Shown here in pieces: positions 34,071-42,595 of a stretch of 64,000 nucleotides of DNA. The DNA lies in assembly GCA_035561135.1 (NCBI GenBank), contig DATMYA010000055.1:1-64000 (forward strand), written 5' to 3'. Position numbers and translations under genes: made by a program. The stretch comes from Clostridia bacterium (GTDB lineage: Bacteria; Acidobacteriota; Terriglobia; Terriglobales; Acidobacteriaceae). The number at the start of each line of letters is the position of its first letter. The stretch's first letter is position 1. Under the pieces are notes generated by a model. It saw nothing but the letters and a program-made list of their open reading frames with translations, had not been told where the DNA came from and made no database searches.

Positions 34071-34628
34071 ATGCTTCACTCTCTTACGCTCGCTTGCACG
34101 CTCACGTTCCTGGCGGCGGCTCCGGATATGGCCGCACAGATCAGCTCGCCGACATCGACGCGCGTCATCACTGCAATACATGGTGCTTTGCAACAACACG
34201 CCTGCGGGAAGAGCCTTCGCAGCGACTCAATCGAAGTGCTCGGCGCCCCACGGCGCGGCGATGTTGCATTCATTGTCACAGATGTTGCCAAAGACCGCAG
34301 CAGTGAGGCCTTGCGAGTGCGGCTCGCGTGTGAGCCTCGCAACGCTTGCCTTCCGTTCTATGCACTCGTCCATGACGAGAGCCTGATAAGCAACTTTCAA
34401 CCAACCGATGCGCCAGCCCGGCAGCGTGCGGCGATGAAACCACTGGTGAAAGCAGGCGACAAGGCCATGCTGCGGATTGACTCAGCAGGGCTGAAGATTT
34501 CAACCGAAGTCATCTGCCTGCAGTCAGGCAGGCTTGCTGATGTGATTCGAGTACGGGACGTGTCGCGAAAGCATGTCTTCAAAGCGGAGGTGGTTTCTGA
34601 GGGCCTTTTGCGCGGAGTACTGCCATGA
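34071..34628 (+). CDS. flgA: P-ring assembly chaperone FlgA
   Basis: A 185-residue periplasmic protein with a signal peptide (MLHSLTLACTLTFLAAAPDM). The C-terminal region has the SAF-type fold expected of FlgA (VKAGDKAMLRIDSAGLKIST, then LQSGRLADVIRVRDVSRKHVF). FlgA helps FlgI to form the P ring. The ATG at 34071 is chosen over an in-frame upstream ATG at 34029 that lies inside flgG. It overlaps flgH by four bases, in the conserved flgA-flgH-flgI order. Confidence 0.85.
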   Translation: MLHSLTLACTLTFLAAAPDMAAQISSPTSTRVITAIHGALQQHACGKSLRSDSIEVLGAPRRGDVAFIVTDVAKDRSSEALRVRLACEPRNACLPFYALVHDESLISNFQPTDAPARQRAAMKPLVKAGDKAMLRIDSAGLKISTEVICLQSGRLADVIRVRDVSRKHVFKAEVVSEGLLRGVLP

Positions 34629-35329
34629 CCAATCCTCGAGTGATGCACGTTATCATCTCGCCGCTACTGGTGCTTGCACTGGCAGTGCCACTCTGCGCCG
34701 GCGACAAGCGGCAGAAGAACGCGCGCACCTTGCAGGATTACCTCGCTAGCCTGCCTCAAGATTCCGCCAAGCCACAGGAGCGAACTGCTGGCAGCCTTTG
34801 GCTCGATGGCGCGGCACTCACCGATTTGGCGGCCGATTACAAAGCACATCGTTTGCACGACATCATCACCGTGCACATCGTCGAACAGACGCTGGCAGAG
34901 GCCAGCGCTAGCGTCACTTCGCAGCGCGGGTTTGAAGCAAACTCCGGCGTGACGGCACTCGCGGGCAAGGTAAACACCAGCAGCTTGGAGTCTCTCTTCT
35001 CGCCACATTCGCAGAGCAAACTACAAGGCGAAGGAAAAACGGCTTCGAATTCCCGCCTGCGCACGAGCCTCGCCGGACAGGTTGTATCGGTGTTGCCGAA
35101 CGGATCGCTTGTGGTGCAGGCCGAACGCCAGGTGGCCATGAACAACGAGCGCCAGACGGTGATTGTTCGCGGAGTGGTTCGTGCCGGAGACATCAGCGCA
35201 AATAATGCCATTGTTTCTACCGCGATGAGCAATCTCGAAATTGAATTGAAGGGAAAAGGCGTGATTACTGAAAGCACGCGTCCACCGAACTGGATTGTCC
35301 GCATTCTGCTGAGAGTTCTGGGGTTCTGA
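34625..35329 (+). CDS. flgH: Flagellar L-ring protein FlgH
   Basis: A 234-residue protein. After an N-terminal signal sequence it has GSLWLDGAALTDLAADYKAH, HDIITVHIVEQTLAEASASV, LAGQVVSVLPNGSLVVQAER and RAGDISANNAIVSTAMSNLE, all typical of FlgH. FlgH is normally an outer-membrane lipoprotein, but the signal end reads AVPLCAGD, a poor lipobox because Leu precedes Cys. Lipidation is therefore uncertain. The stop overlaps flgI (TGATG). It shows that the cell has an outer membrane. Confidence 0.94.
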   Translation: MTNPRVMHVIISPLLVLALAVPLCAGDKRQKNARTLQDYLASLPQDSAKPQERTAGSLWLDGAALTDLAADYKAHRLHDIITVHIVEQTLAEASASVTSQRGFEANSGVTALAGKVNTSSLESLFSPHSQSKLQGEGKTASNSRLRTSLAGQVVSVLPNGSLVVQAERQVAMNNERQTVIVRGVVRAGDISANNAIVSTAMSNLEIELKGKGVITESTRPPNWIVRILLRVLGF

Positions 35330-36444
35330 TGCGACAGAGGGCGTTGGGCATTGCAACTTGCGCGTTGGCTCTGTGTCTTGCCGCACCGGCCGTGGAGAGT
35401 CCGTCTCGCCAGGCGCGTGTGCGGGACATCGCCTCCGTCGAGGGTGTGCGCGAAAACCCGCTCGTAGGCTACGGCCTCGTCATCGGATTGAATGGCACAG
35501 GCGACCGCAGGCAAACCGTTTTTACGATTCAGACGCTGGCGAATGTGCTTCAGCGAATGGGTATGCAGATTCCCGCTAGTTCGGTGCGTGTCAACAACGT
35601 GGCCGCCGTTTTCGTGACGGCCAGTCTGCCCGCTTTTGCGCGTCCTGGCACACAGATCGATATCACTGTGTCATCGATTGGCGACGCGAAATCGCTTGAA
35701 GGCGGATTGCTGCTCCTGACGCCGCTGCATGCAGCTGATGGGCAGGTTTACGCCGCCGCCCAAGGCGCACTCACGCTCGGCGGATACTCGGCGGGTGGCC
35801 AGGGAAATTCGCGCCAGGTAAATCACCCAACCGTCGCGCGCATTCCCTCTGGCGGCATGGTAGAGCGCGAGTCGGTTCTCAATCTGCGAGACCGTTCATC
35901 GATCTCCCTGCTGTTGAGGGATCCGGACTTTGGCGTAGCGCATGATATGGCCGAGGCTATCAATCGAGAACTCGGACGCCCGGCAGCATCGGCCGTAGAC
36001 GCCCGGCGTGTTGAGATAACCGCCATCGAAGGTGTAAAGGATTCCATCCCCGCTATGCTGGCCAGAATCGAGCAGGTGGCAATCTCCATACATCAACGCG
36101 CCAAGGTGGTCATCAACGAACGCACGGGCACGGTGGTTATTGGCCGTGATGTAAGACTCGGAGCCGTGTCCATACTGCATGGCAATCTCTCCATCGAGAT
36201 TGCTACCGAATTCAATGTGTCGCAACCCCAGGCATTTGGAACCGGCGACACCAGAGTCGTACCGCAGCAGACAACCCGCGCGCAGGAGTCACCAGCGCGA
36301 CGGGTCGAGCTAACGGAAGGCGCAAGCGTAGAGCAGTTGGTGAATGGGTTGCAATCCATCGGCGCAACAGCAAGGGATGTTGTGGCGATTCTGCAGGCAA
36401 TCAAAGCCGCCGGTGCGCTCCAGGCGGAACTGGAGGTTCTGTGA
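35329..36444 (+). CDS. flgI: Flagellar P-ring protein FlgI
   Basis: A 371-residue periplasmic protein with a signal peptide (MRQRALGIATCALALCLAAP) and the FlgI signatures RVRDIASVEGVRENPLVGYG, VNNVAAVFVTASLPAFARPG, and the C-terminal LVNGLQSIGATARDVVAILQ. It forms the P ring in the peptidoglycan layer with help of FlgA. It overlaps flgH at the start and flgJ at the end by four bases. Confidence 0.97.
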   Translation: MRQRALGIATCALALCLAAPAVESPSRQARVRDIASVEGVRENPLVGYGLVIGLNGTGDRRQTVFTIQTLANVLQRMGMQIPASSVRVNNVAAVFVTASLPAFARPGTQIDITVSSIGDAKSLEGGLLLLTPLHAADGQVYAAAQGALTLGGYSAGGQGNSRQVNHPTVARIPSGGMVERESVLNLRDRSSISLLLRDPDFGVAHDMAEAINRELGRPAASAVDARRVEITAIEGVKDSIPAMLARIEQVAISIHQRAKVVINERTGTVVIGRDVRLGAVSILHGNLSIEIATEFNVSQPQAFGTGDTRVVPQQTTRAQESPARRVELTEGASVEQLVNGLQSIGATARDVVAILQAIKAAGALQAELEVL

Positions 36445-36833
36445 GCATTCCCATAGGTGAAGCCGCCGGTTTCGCCATGAGAGCACAATCAGTTAGCGCC
36501 GCCGAACAACTCCGGCGAACCACCACGACTGCCGGGGCAAAGCTGCAGCAGGCTGCTCGCGATTTCGAATCGATCTTGCTAGCGAGTTGGCTCGAAAAGA
36601 TGCAGGAGACACTTTCGACCATCCCGGGCGGCGACGCCGATCCGGCGCACGAAAACCTGCGCTCACTGGGAGTTCAGACGCTCGCCTCCGGCATCGTTGA
36701 CGCCGGAGGGATTGGGATTGCGCAGGTTATCCTGCGCGATTTCGAGCAGGGACGTACCTCAGCGGTAACCAGTCCCACGATAAAGTCACGAGCAGTGGCT
36801 GCCGATCAAGATATTGAAGCGCCACGCAGTTGA
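36441..36833 (+). CDS. flgJ: Rod-binding protein FlgJ, N-terminal-domain type
   Basis: A 130-residue protein corresponding to the rod-binding domain only (ARDFESILLASWLEKMQETL, then LGVQTLASGIVDAGGIGIAQ). The C-terminal peptidoglycan hydrolase domain of enterobacterial FlgJ is absent, as in many phyla, so a separate hydrolase must open the wall. GTG start overlapping the flgI stop. It ends the unit before the sigma-28 promoter of flgM. Confidence 0.88.
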   Translation: MSIPIGEAAGFAMRAQSVSAAEQLRRTTTTAGAKLQQAARDFESILLASWLEKMQETLSTIPGGDADPAHENLRSLGVQTLASGIVDAGGIGIAQVILRDFEQGRTSAVTSPTIKSRAVAADQDIEAPRS

Positions 36834-36853
36834 GAACAAGTGAACTTCTTTAT

Positions 36854-36880
36854 TAAAGATTTCTAATCCGATGCCGATTC
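36854..36880 (+). promoter_or_regulatory. Sigma-28 promoter of flgM-flgN-flgK-flgL
   Basis: TAAA (36854-36857), 15-base spacer, GCCGATTC (36873-36880). This matches the FliA consensus TAAA-N15-GCCGATAA at 10 of 12 positions with exact spacing. The predicted start is near 36888, about 40 bases before the flgM ATG, which has its own Shine-Dalgarno. Confidence 0.85.
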
Positions 36881-36927
36881 TCTAGTTGCAGGGCCAACAG
36901 AGAGCGGAACCGACTGGAGTTGCAGCA

Positions 36928-37230
36928 ATGCGAATCGACTTACATCTACCCACAACCACTGCGGTGGACGCAAACCGCGGAACTAAGGGAAGCAGCGGCC
37001 CCGCCCAATCGACCCGCACCGAATCTCACGCGGACGAGACGCGACTGTCCAACAACTCAACCTTGGAGTTGTTGCAGACACGGATGCAGCGCATGACTGA
37101 AATCCGCCAGGAGCGCGTGGACTCGCTGCGGGGAGCGATTTCCGCCGGCACCTACGAACTGCAGCCATCCAAGATTGCGGAGTCGATTTTCACCGAATTC
37201 TTTGGACGTACAACGCTGGCGATCGAGTAG
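36928..37230 (+). CDS. flgM: Anti-sigma-28 factor FlgM
   Basis: A 100-residue protein with a low-complexity N-terminus and a C-terminal half (VDSLRGAISAGTYELQPSKI, then AESIFTEFF) that matches the FlgM sigma-binding region. FlgM blocks FliA and is secreted when the hook is complete. The ATG at 36928 has GGAG about 9 bases upstream; the frame opens slightly earlier at 36886. Being first behind a sigma-28 promoter gives a negative feedback loop. Confidence 0.9.
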   Translation: MRIDLHLPTTTAVDANRGTKGSSGPAQSTRTESHADETRLSNNSTLELLQTRMQRMTEIRQERVDSLRGAISAGTYELQPSKIAESIFTEFFGRTTLAIE

Positions 37231-37241
37231 GCGGTTTAACA

Positions 37242-37709
37242 ATGACTTCGAAGCGGACGGTAGCTAATCGCGATCACCTGCTGGAGCGATACCGGCACGT
37301 GCAGCAACAGAGATTGTCCACGTTGTGCGCTCTTTGCGCGGAGCTACGCGATGTCCAGGAATCGATCGTCGCGATGGACCTTCCGCGGATTGAAACGAAC
37401 GTCCGGGCGGAGGAGTCCCTCTGCACAGAGCTGCGAGCAATCCATCGCGAAATAACAGAGTTGGCTTCGGCGCTCGACCTGCCTGTCGAACCTGGGCGAG
37501 ACATCGACGGCACCGGCGAACTCGACATCGTGCAATCCCTTGCCGATGTGCAATCTGAAGTTCGTCAACTAACACGCGTGAACGCCGCCCTCGTGCACCG
37601 CTCGCGCCGTTCCATCAATGTACTGCTAAACGTGCTTGCAACGTGCTGTGGCGGCTACGGCTCGGTTACGGCAACGGTGTCTGGCTCGGCTGCGGAGCTT
37701 GGAATTTAG
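37242..37709 (+). CDS. flgN: FlgN-like export chaperone for FlgK/FlgL
   Basis: A 155-residue, mostly helical protein lying between flgM and flgK, the standard place of flgN. The sequence has heptad-like helices with many Glu, Arg and Leu residues (LCALCAELRDVQESIVAMDL, then VRAEESLCTELRAIHREITE) and the late NAALVHRSRRSINVLLNVLA resembles the FlgN C-terminus. Its role would be to hold FlgK and FlgL monomers until export. Assignment is by position and helical pattern. Confidence 0.8.
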   Translation: MTSKRTVANRDHLLERYRHVQQQRLSTLCALCAELRDVQESIVAMDLPRIETNVRAEESLCTELRAIHREITELASALDLPVEPGRDIDGTGELDIVQSLADVQSEVRQLTRVNAALVHRSRRSINVLLNVLATCCGGYGSVTATVSGSAAELGI

Positions 37710-37710
37710 C

Positions 37711-39078
37711 ATGTCTTCCCTCTTCGGCAGCATCTCAATCTCCTTACGCGCTCTGCTCGCTCAACAGGGCGCCCTGCAGACCACGACCGCAAACATCGCC
37801 AATGCGAACACGCCCGGTTACGCACGCCGTCGCGCCGTTATGACGGAGGAAGCGCCGGTGTTCGAGGCTGGACTACTCATTGGGCGTGGCGTGACAATTT
37901 CCAGTGTAGAAAGCGTGCGCGACCGAATTCTTGAACTTCGCATTCAGGACGAGACTCAGCAGCAGGGCGCGTCCGAGGCTTACGTTGGTGCCATGCAGTC
38001 GGTCGAAACGCTCATCGGAAATTCCGATGGAATTGCCAGTCAGATCGACAAGTTCTTCAACAGCATCACTCGCCTTTCCACCGATCCTTCGGACATTCCT
38101 TTGCGACAGGCGGTGCTCACCGCTGGCTCAAACCTTGCTGGAGCATTTCGCGACACGGCCCGAAAGCTGGCCAGCATCCAGCAGAACCTTGATCTCGGAG
38201 TGCAACAATCGATCGCAGAAGTGAACAGAGTTGTAGAACAGATCGGCGGACTCAACACGCAGGTTGCAGCTCTTGAAAAGCTCGGCCAGGATGGCGGAGC
38301 GCTCGAAGATCAGCGCATACTGCTCATCCGTCAGTTGTCCACCCTGATCGATGTTTCCATTGCCGAAAGCAGCGATGGCCTCACGCTGACAACGCCGGGC
38401 GGTCAACCTCTCGTAGTCGGGTCACGCACCTTCACACTGGAAACGTCTCCGGACCCAGGCACCGGCATGAACCGCATTATCGCCGGAACTGCGGACATTA
38501 CCCCGGAGCTGCACGCTGGACGACTCGGCGGTCTGCTTTCGGCCCGCGACAAGAGTATTGCCGAGCTCTCCGCTGGATTGGACACGCTGGCCTTCTCGTT
38601 GGCCCAGCGCCTGAACAACGAGCATCAGTCGGGCTTTGACTTGAACGGAGATGCAGGCGGCGCTCTCTTCAGCTTGCCGGCCGACGAGCATGGCGCGGCA
38701 AGCACCATAGCTTTCCTAATCACAAACTCTGCGAAGATTGCGGCCAGTTCCGACGCGAGTGTCGGCAGCAACGGCAATCTGGCGAATATGTCCGCCCTCC
38801 GCAGCGAAGCAATCGTAGGACAAGCTACCGCCACGGACTGCTATGCCAACCTGGTCTTCCGTGTCGGCAGCGAGGTCGCAAACGGCAAAGCCGAAGCGGA
38901 GGCGAGCGAGATGATTGTTCGTCAACTCGACAACCAGCGCGGCGCCATCTCGGGAGTATCGATGGACGAAGAGGCTGCGAACTTGATTCGTTTTCAACGA
39001 GCGTTCGAAGCTGCGGCGCGGGTGATCTCAGTCGTTAATGAACTGACACAAACGGCCGTCAACCTCGGGAGGAATTAA
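37711..39078 (+). CDS. flgK: Hook-filament junction protein FlgK (HAP1)
   Basis: A 455-residue axial protein. SISLRALLAQQGALQTTTAN and IANANTPGYARRRAVM form the conserved N-terminus, and SGVSMDEEAANLIRFQRAFE with AARVISVVNELTQTAVNLGR forms the C-terminus. It is the first junction protein between hook and filament. The ATG at 37711 follows the flgN stop by one base; an open frame from 37636 lies inside flgN. flgL follows after two bases. Confidence 0.96.
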   Translation: MSSLFGSISISLRALLAQQGALQTTTANIANANTPGYARRRAVMTEEAPVFEAGLLIGRGVTISSVESVRDRILELRIQDETQQQGASEAYVGAMQSVETLIGNSDGIASQIDKFFNSITRLSTDPSDIPLRQAVLTAGSNLAGAFRDTARKLASIQQNLDLGVQQSIAEVNRVVEQIGGLNTQVAALEKLGQDGGALEDQRILLIRQLSTLIDVSIAESSDGLTLTTPGGQPLVVGSRTFTLETSPDPGTGMNRIIAGTADITPELHAGRLGGLLSARDKSIAELSAGLDTLAFSLAQRLNNEHQSGFDLNGDAGGALFSLPADEHGAASTIAFLITNSAKIAASSDASVGSNGNLANMSALRSEAIVGQATATDCYANLVFRVGSEVANGKAEAEASEMIVRQLDNQRGAISGVSMDEEAANLIRFQRAFEAAARVISVVNELTQTAVNLGRN

Positions 39079-39080
39079 CG

Positions 39081-39974
39081 ATGCGGATCAACCCCGATCC
39101 ATATCCTGATCTGCTCGTTGCCATTAACAGGGCAAAGCGACTGGAGAGTCAGTACGTTCAACAGCTTGCTTCCGGCCGGCGTATCTCCACGCCCTCGGAT
39201 GATCCAACAGCTTCCGCGCTGCTGGTGCGAAATCAGTCGCGCCAGGCGGCGAACGACGAGTTTCTGCACAACAATTCGAGCGTGGCTGCCGGCCTGCGCA
39301 CGGCTGACGCAACACTCTCGTCCGCCGTGCTCGCGCTTCAGCGTGCCGTGACACTGGGCGTACAGGGCGCGAACGGCACTCTGTCCAATGAGAATCGAAT
39401 AGCGTTGGCAGGCGAGCTACACGGCATCGTCGACCAAATGCTCAGCCTGGCGAACACATCCTTTCGTGGCAGTTATATCTTTGCGGGAACCGCGAGTAAG
39501 AATGCACCCTTCGTCGGCGATGACACGGTGCCGGGAGGCGTGCGCTACGACGGCAATTCCACGGTAAACGAAGTTCAAGTCGGCGAGACGCGTTTTATCG
39601 CCGCCAATGTTCCTGGAAGGCAGATTTTCAATGATCCGTCAGCCCACGTTTTTGAGGCATTGAACGAGCTCACCACGGCGATGGAAGCGGGAGACCAGGA
39701 CCAAATTGCTGCAGCGACCGGAAGAGTGCGCGCCGCATTCGACCACATCACGTCGGAGCGCGTCTTCTACGGCAACACGCTAAACCAGCTCGAGGCCGAA
39801 GACACTTTCCTGGACGGGCAGACGTTGGAGATCAAGACCGCAGAGAACGACCTGGCCGGAGCAGATCCACTGGAAGCAACCGCTGCGCTCCTTCAGGCGC
39901 GACTCGCTCGCGATGCGGCGCTGGCTGCCACAGGCAAAGCCTCCATGCTGAGTCTGCTGGATTTCCTGAAATAA
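39081..39974 (+). CDS. flgL: Hook-filament junction protein FlgL (HAP3)
   Basis: A 297-residue flagellin-like protein: LLVAINRAKRLESQYVQQLA and SGRRISTPSDDPTASALLVR at the N-terminus, NTSFRGSYIFAGTASKNAPF in the middle, and LQARLARDAALAATGKASML at the C-terminus. It forms the second junction layer below the filament. GAGGAATTAACG before the ATG supplies the ribosome site. It converges with the fliT-like gene on the minus strand. Confidence 0.94.
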   Translation: MRINPDPYPDLLVAINRAKRLESQYVQQLASGRRISTPSDDPTASALLVRNQSRQAANDEFLHNNSSVAAGLRTADATLSSAVLALQRAVTLGVQGANGTLSNENRIALAGELHGIVDQMLSLANTSFRGSYIFAGTASKNAPFVGDDTVPGGVRYDGNSTVNEVQVGETRFIAANVPGRQIFNDPSAHVFEALNELTTAMEAGDQDQIAAATGRVRAAFDHITSERVFYGNTLNQLEAEDTFLDGQTLEIKTAENDLAGADPLEATAALLQARLARDAALAATGKASMLSLLDFLK

Positions 39975-40036
39975 CCAGTTCCTTAGAAGCGCTGGTCGCA
40001 AAGCGAATTTTCTCACAAACAAGCGGATCAACGCTG

Positions 40037-40369
40037 CTAACGCCGGCAGGGGCCCGCGTTCCAGGCTGCCGCGGCTTCGAGTTGCTGACGATCACGACTT
40101 AGCCTTGCACGTTCGGCGAGAAAATTTCGTTCTGCCTGATGCAGCGCAGCCTGCAGCGCAGAAAGATTTCCGCGATATCGCTGAATTTCAGCAGCCACGA
40201 CTGGATCTCTGGCAAGCAGATAGTAGCCAAGAGCTCCCGCCATCTCTGCGAGTGCACTAGCGACCTCGGTCAACTGTTCGAGCGTGACCGAACTCGCAGG
40301 TGCGGCTTCCATCGATTCAAGGAAGCCAACCAGCAAAGCATTCGTTCTTTTCAACGTCTCTGCCGGCAT
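40037..40369 (-). CDS. FliT-like flagellar chaperone (position-based)
   Basis: A 110-residue helical protein that follows fliS after two bases. It begins MPAETLKRTNALLVGFLESM and ends with a coiled coil (RNFLAERARLSRDRQQLEAA). The length, helical nature and place directly after fliD-fliS suggest the FliD chaperone FliT, but sequence similarity is too low to be sure from reading alone. A longer open frame to 40492 overlaps fliS and is not used. Confidence 0.6.
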   Translation of the reverse strand: MPAETLKRTNALLVGFLESMEAAPASSVTLEQLTEVASALAEMAGALGYYLLARDPVVAAEIQRYRGNLSALQAALHQAERNFLAERARLSRDRQQLEAAAAWNAGPCRR

Positions 40370-40371
40370 GG

Positions 40372-40836
40372 TCAGGCGCTCCAGTGCAGCGCCGATGAGT
40401 CGGTCGCAGAAGGCGTGGCTGCCGAGGGCTGCACATCGGACCTGGCGTTGCCTGCCGTTCGGGGCTGTGCATTGCCCTCCACCGTTCGCCAAGCATCTCG
40501 CAGATCGCGAAACAGTGCCAACTGCTCACCTATCATTTGCCCGGATTGCTTGAGATGAGCTTCCAGCAGCTTCGCGCGCGCGATCGAGTAGAACCGGTCG
40601 AGGTTGCGCGCAGCTTCGCCGCCCTGCTCCATTTGCAAGGTCGCTTGTAGCTGCTGGATAGCGAGCATCGCATGAGTCAACTCACTCGTCCGCTTCTCGA
40701 CGTCTTTAACGTGCAGGGCGAGCATGGCACGGCCGAGGTCTTCAATGACGACGTCGTAAAGCATGACAACCAGACCCACAGCGGTAGCGCTGCGCACGGC
40801 CGCTTCGCGATAGATAAGACGCGGATCATGATTCAT
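40372..40836 (-). CDS. fliS: Flagellin export chaperone FliS
   Basis: A 154-residue protein, slightly long for FliS (about 130). LIYREAAVRSATAVGLVVML, YDVVIEDLGRAMLALHVKDV and the later ARAKLLEAHLKQSGQMIGEQ match the FliS helical bundle. The last about 35 residues are a Ser/Ala/Pro-rich extension. FliS keeps flagellin soluble for export. Its ATG overlaps the fliD stop (ATGA). Confidence 0.9.
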   Translation of the reverse strand: MNHDPRLIYREAAVRSATAVGLVVMLYDVVIEDLGRAMLALHVKDVEKRTSELTHAMLAIQQLQATLQMEQGGEAARNLDRFYSIARAKLLEAHLKQSGQMIGEQLALFRDLRDAWRTVEGNAQPRTAGNARSDVQPSAATPSATDSSALHWSA

Positions 40837-42167
40837 TTCAGGCTTTCCAGTTGAGCAGTTAACTGCGCTTGGATCAGTGGAAATTGGCGAAGCATCGTAT
40901 CGATCCTTGAGTACTGGTCCAGCAGGGTCTTTCGGCGCATGTCCAGGCGCGATTCCAGATCATCGATCTGGTCGGAGATCATTCTGCTGGTCGCTCCCAG
41001 GCCGGTGATATCCACAGCGAGCGGGCCGTCGATGGAGTCGTTGATGACCGCCATTTGCGCGCTTAGGCGACATGCGAAACCCTCCGGCTCTCTTGACTGG
41101 AAGAACGACTGTACCTCTGTGAAGTGTTGGGACAACGCAGCATCCAGTTCCGTGCTGTTCATCTGCAACGTCCCATCGTTCTTCATGTCAATTCCGAGCG
41201 ATGCCAGCGAGGTGATCGCTCCGTTACCTTTGACTACTTGTGACATTGCTGGAAGGAGCGTCGCTTGCACACCGCGAATGGACGAGTTGCCGGCCAGCGG
41301 ACCAGCACTGCCAGTCTGCTGGTTATACGTGAACTGCGCGTTGATGTTGCCGACCACGGAGTTGTAGCTTGTTACAAAATCGCTGATTGCCTGACGTGCC
41401 CGGGCCGCGTCAGGGGCGACAGAGACGGTTACCTGGGTGCCGGGGCTCGCACTGGATAGTTCGAAAGTTACGCCCGGAATGACACCCGTCAAACTGTTTG
41501 TGCTGCTCTGTACCGGAACGCCATCGACCACAACGTCGGCGTTCGCGCCCGTGCTGCCCCGATGCATCGCGATTTCCGCCGGAGCTTGCAGCAACTTGAT
41601 ATCGCCTGCTGCGCCGCTCGTTGCACTCACCAGCGCGAGATGCAGTCCTGTCGCATCGGTAATGACGTTCGCCATCACTCCAGCCTGTTTCGTATTGATG
41701 AACTCGGCAGCGGCGGCGAGAGTTGAGTGTCCCGCGTCAAACGTGAACGTAATGGGAGTCGCAGTCCCAACCTGTATTGTGAGATCGCCCGGGGTGAAAA
41801 CGCCGTCGGCAACGGCATCGCTGTACCAGGATGAAGTCGTTGCCAGCGAGTTCACAGTTATTACGTGCTTGCCGATGGTTGCCGTACGATCCGCACTCGC
41901 CGATAGAATGCTGCTTTGAGACGAGGAAGCGATGCGCGCGCCCATCGATGCGGAAACGTCCTTCAGGGAATTGACGGTGTTACCCAGCGTCGTGAGCCTG
42001 GACTGTATGTCGCGCAGAGCGGAAGCTTGCGCATTGAGCATCTGCTGCTGACTTTGCATCAGGCGCTCGGGTGCGCGCTCGGCATACATTATTTGGTCGA
42101 CCGTTGCGCCCACGTCAAGGCCAGTACCTGAACTTCCTGAGTTGATTCCCGTCACCGCACTCGCCAT
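40833..42167 (-). CDS. fliD: Filament cap protein FliD (HAP2)
   Basis: A 444-residue protein with the FliD N-terminal domain (TGLDVGATVDQIMYAERAPE, then SALRDIQSRLTTLGNTVNSL) and C-terminal domain (ARQAISDFVTSYNSVVGNIN, the Gly-Pro-Leu-containing GSAGPLAGNSSIRGVQATLL, and a final coiled-coil region ending AQLESLK). It caps the growing filament. AGAGGAT precedes the ATG. Order is flaG, fliD, fliS, fliT-like. Confidence 0.95.
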   Translation of the reverse strand: MASAVTGINSGSSGTGLDVGATVDQIMYAERAPERLMQSQQQMLNAQASALRDIQSRLTTLGNTVNSLKDVSASMGARIASSSQSSILSASADRTATIGKHVITVNSLATTSSWYSDAVADGVFTPGDLTIQVGTATPITFTFDAGHSTLAAAAEFINTKQAGVMANVITDATGLHLALVSATSGAAGDIKLLQAPAEIAMHRGSTGANADVVVDGVPVQSSTNSLTGVIPGVTFELSSASPGTQVTVSVAPDAARARQAISDFVTSYNSVVGNINAQFTYNQQTGSAGPLAGNSSIRGVQATLLPAMSQVVKGNGAITSLASLGIDMKNDGTLQMNSTELDAALSQHFTEVQSFFQSREPEGFACRLSAQMAVINDSIDGPLAVDITGLGATSRMISDQIDDLESRLDMRRKTLLDQYSRIDTMLRQFPLIQAQLTAQLESLK

Positions 42168-42187
42168 GCATCCTCTCTAAGACTGGT

Positions 42188-42523
42188 CTAAGACTTGATA
42201 TCGAGTTCCTGCCCCTGTTGCTCCTTCAGGAATTGGTCGATGTTGCGCGCAATCCGCAACACTTCCTCCGATGGCAACTGGCACAGGACATCGCCAGTGC
42301 GCTGATCCCGAACGAGATAGATGGGACGCTTCCCCTCGTCAAGCCACACGGTCTCGCGCTCGGCGTTATTGCCTCCTGTGTAGGTTTCAGTCTGCGGCGC
42401 CGGCAACACGGGCGATTCCTGTTGCTTGATAAGCACGTTCGTTTCCGTAGCTGGCTGGACCGGTTCATTAATTGGGGAGCGTTTTACGTCAGCGGGAATG
42501 GACGGAACCATATCGATCCGCAT
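42188..42523 (-). CDS. flaG: FlaG-family flagellar protein
   Basis: A 111-residue protein with a variable N-terminus and a conserved C-terminal half (ERETVWLDEGKRPIYLVRDQ, then TGDVLCQLPSEEVLRIARNI) matching the FlaG family, whose members affect filament length in Pseudomonas and Campylobacter. AGGTGG precedes the ATG. It lies between fliC and fliD, the usual place. No own promoter was seen in the 72-base gap after fliC, which holds a strong terminator, so expression of flaG-fliD-fliS may depend on readthrough or an unrecognised promoter. Confidence 0.85.
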   Translation of the reverse strand: MRIDMVPSIPADVKRSPINEPVQPATETNVLIKQQESPVLPAPQTETYTGGNNAERETVWLDEGKRPIYLVRDQRTGDVLCQLPSEEVLRIARNIDQFLKEQQGQELDIKS

Positions 42524-42553
42524 TTGTCCACCTCATTCACTTTTGAACCTTAG

Positions 42554-42580
42554 AAAAAGGTGGGGCGTGATGCCCCACCT
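42554..42580 (-). terminator. Rho-independent terminator of fliC
   Basis: On the minus strand AGGTGGGGC pairs with GCCCCACCT around a 5-base loop (ATCAC) and is followed by five Ts. It lies 15 bases after the fliC stop. Confidence 0.92.
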
Positions 42581-42595
42581 CAGGAGGTCACTCGA

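Noticed and set aside
36881..36895. TTGCAGGG before flgM as a possible sigma-54 -12 box
   Set aside because: No GG-containing -24 box at the right distance; a good sigma-28 promoter explains the region.
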